This document shows, in pieces, positions 13,417 to 14,425 of a stretch of DNA of 14,425 bases. The stretch is from Nitrospiraceae bacterium (GTDB lineage: Bacteria; Nitrospirota; Thermodesulfovibrionia; Thermodesulfovibrionales; Dissulfurispiraceae): positions 1 through 14,425 of the forward strand of contig PMYY01000150.1 of assembly GCA_003170655.1 (NCBI GenBank), written 5' to 3'. Every line of letters starts with the position of its first letter. The stretch's first letter is position 1. A program made the position numbers and the translations under genes. Below the pieces are notes generated by a model. That model was not told the origin of the DNA and ran no database searches. It worked only from the letters and a program-made list of their open reading frames with translations.

Positions 13417-14425
13417 GTCGTAGGCAACAAGAACTGCACTGAGATTTACAGGGTCTGCGATGTCCGACGCATATGACTTTGCGGCATTGCAGACCTTAAT
13501 CAGTGCCTCCTGAAGATCTGCCGGGTTTGCAATCAGGTAATCGAATATTTCGCGAGCGGTATTGAACTCAGCTGCCTTAGGAACTCTCACTCCGATACCG
13601 TTAAGAAAGTCCACTGTTTTCCCTAAATCAATTGCTCCGTGTCTCACATGTGTCTGCGGCGTCGCCATTGCGATCTTGAGCATTTTCGCCCATTGGGCAC
13701 AGAGATAAATATTCGAAAAGCGCCGCGCTGCGGCCTCGCGCAGGGAAAATTCCAGGTAGTCTCCCATCATCACATATGATTCCTCAGGAAGACTGTATTT
13801 CTTCATATGCGCCTTTTCGGAAGTCCGCCCAGCCGAGAGAACTATTTCGGTTTGTCCCATGGCCTTGGCGACATCCATGGATGAAGCGATAGTCGCGGTC
13901 CATGCCTCGGAGGAAAGAGGGCGCACAATCCCGGTTGTACCGAGGATGGACAGGCCGCCGATAATGCCGAGTCTTTCATTAAGGGTCTTCTTTGCCAGCA
14001 ACTCGCCATTCGTAACCGATATGGTGATCTCGACAGCAAGATCGGAAGATCGGAAGGGGGTGCCGGAAAAAGCTTCGGATATTGCATCAGCGATCATCTT
14101 TCGCGGAACAGGGTTGATAGCCGGTTCGCCCACGGGGATCGCCAGGCCGGGCTTCGTCACAGTCCCGACTCCCTTGCCTCCCTTGATAACAAGCGCGGAA
14201 GGCAAGTACTTTCGTGTTATTATGGCTTCTGCAACTATCTCGGCGCCGTTGGTTACATCCGGATCATCACCGGCATCCTTGATTACAGCAGCAAAAGCCG
14301 TTTTGTCCGGCCTGCGATATCCAGAGGCATGGATCGTGAAATCAACCCTGCTGCCGTCCGGAAATGGAATAGAGACCTTGCCGGGAGGCGTTGGCAGTGG
14401 TGTTGCATGATACGCTACTGCCAAT
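13390..14425 (-). CDS. cbiD: Cobalt-precorrin-5B C1-methyltransferase, N-terminus cut by window edge
   Basis: CbiD methylates C1 of the corrin ring in the anaerobic pathway, replacing the unrelated CobF of the aerobic route. The visible 344 residues contain the family blocks DAGDDPD at 50-56, KGGKGVGTVTKPGL at 81-94, INPVPRKMI at 103-111 and GIIGGLSILGTTGIVRPLS at 153-171. Towards the C-terminus HVRHGAIDLG and the ending GEVIAYSN are visible. The conserved N-terminal TTG(S/T)CA segment that opens CbiD proteins is missing, so about 30-40 residues lie past the right edge; the TTG at 14422-14424 is just the first whole codon and not a start. Only C1 methylation belongs to this gene. Upstream neighbours, perhaps cbiC or other cobalamin genes, would be outside the window. 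Confidence 0.94.
   Translation of the reverse strand, partial: LAVAYHATPLPTPPGKVSIPFPDGSRVDFTIHASGYRRPDKTAFAAVIKDAGDDPDVTNGAEIVAEAIITRKYLPSALVIKGGKGVGTVTKPGLAIPVGEPAINPVPRKMIADAISEAFSGTPFRSSDLAVEITISVTNGELLAKKTLNERLGIIGGLSILGTTGIVRPLSSEAWTATIASSMDVAKAMGQTEIVLSAGRTSEKAHMKKYSLPEESYVMMGDYLEFSLREAAARRFSNIYLCAQWAKMLKIAMATPQTHVRHGAIDLGKTVDFLNGIGVRVPKAAEFNTAREIFDYLIANPADLQEALIKVCNAAKSYASDIADPVNLSAVLVAYDGEVIAYSN

Noticed and set aside
13859..14410. 183-codon open frame on the plus strand
   Set aside because: It is antisense to cbiD, and its Ala/Pro/Ser-rich product matches nothing I recognise.

Overview
The window looks like a piece of chromosome from an anaerobic, diderm (Gram-negative-type) bacterium, most plausibly a Desulfobacterota or Nitrospirota member. 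The reasons are the oxygen-independent (early-cobalt) cobalamin genes cbiD, cbiE-T, cbiL, cbiF and cbiG-H, an outer-membrane lipid-transport (Mla) operon that requires two membranes, a DUF3786 protein with an N-terminal Fe-S domain, and an FNR-like operator. The taxonomic guess is inference; nothing in the window fixes the phylum.

Layout from left to right. (1) 1-231 is the 3' end of a repeat-containing beta-propeller-like protein that starts outside the window. (2) 308-5712 is a compact, minus-strand, translationally coupled corrin-ring operon read cbiL > HD-domain gene > cbiF > cbiGH fusion > stand-alone glutamine-amidotransferase-like (BPL_N) gene. Every junction overlaps by 4-26 bases. 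(3) 5713-6039 is a divergent control region with a promoter for cbiL and a CRP/FNR-type palindrome placed about 41.5 bases upstream of a predicted start for the plus-strand gene. (4) 6040-6801 is a plus-strand Fe-S/DUF3786 protein. (5) 6846-10906 is a minus-strand mlaE-mlaF-mlaD-mlaC-mlaA operon, in which MlaF carries an extra C-terminal degenerate GGDEF-like domain and no mlaB is present. (6) 11005-12775 is a minus-strand SlyD-like FKBP prolyl isomerase followed by a cbiE-cbiT fusion. (7) 12776-13081 is a second divergent control region. (8) 13082-13342 is a small Lys/Ala/Val-rich histone H1-like protein on the plus strand. (9) 13390 to the right edge is cbiD on the minus strand, cut at its N-terminus.

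Together the cobalamin genes supply the methylations at C20 (CbiL), C17 (CbiH), C11 (CbiF), C1 (CbiD) and C5/C15 (CbiE/CbiT), plus ring contraction and lactone opening (CbiH/CbiG). Cobalt insertion, CbiJ, CbiC, CbiA and the late steps are not here and probably lie beyond the right edge or elsewhere. The cobalamin set is split in two by the mla operon. The Mla genes would move phospholipids between outer and inner membranes: MlaA in the outer membrane, MlaC in the periplasm, MlaFED in the inner membrane.

Points that stand out are the MlaF-GGDEF-like fusion, the HD-domain and BPL_N proteins embedded in the corrin operon, an in-frame low-complexity insertion in CbiH built from a short DNA repeat with an inverted repeat, the FNR-like promoter, and the histone-like gene with its hairpin leader. 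I see no cobalamin riboswitch, RNA gene, CRISPR array or recognisable transposon.
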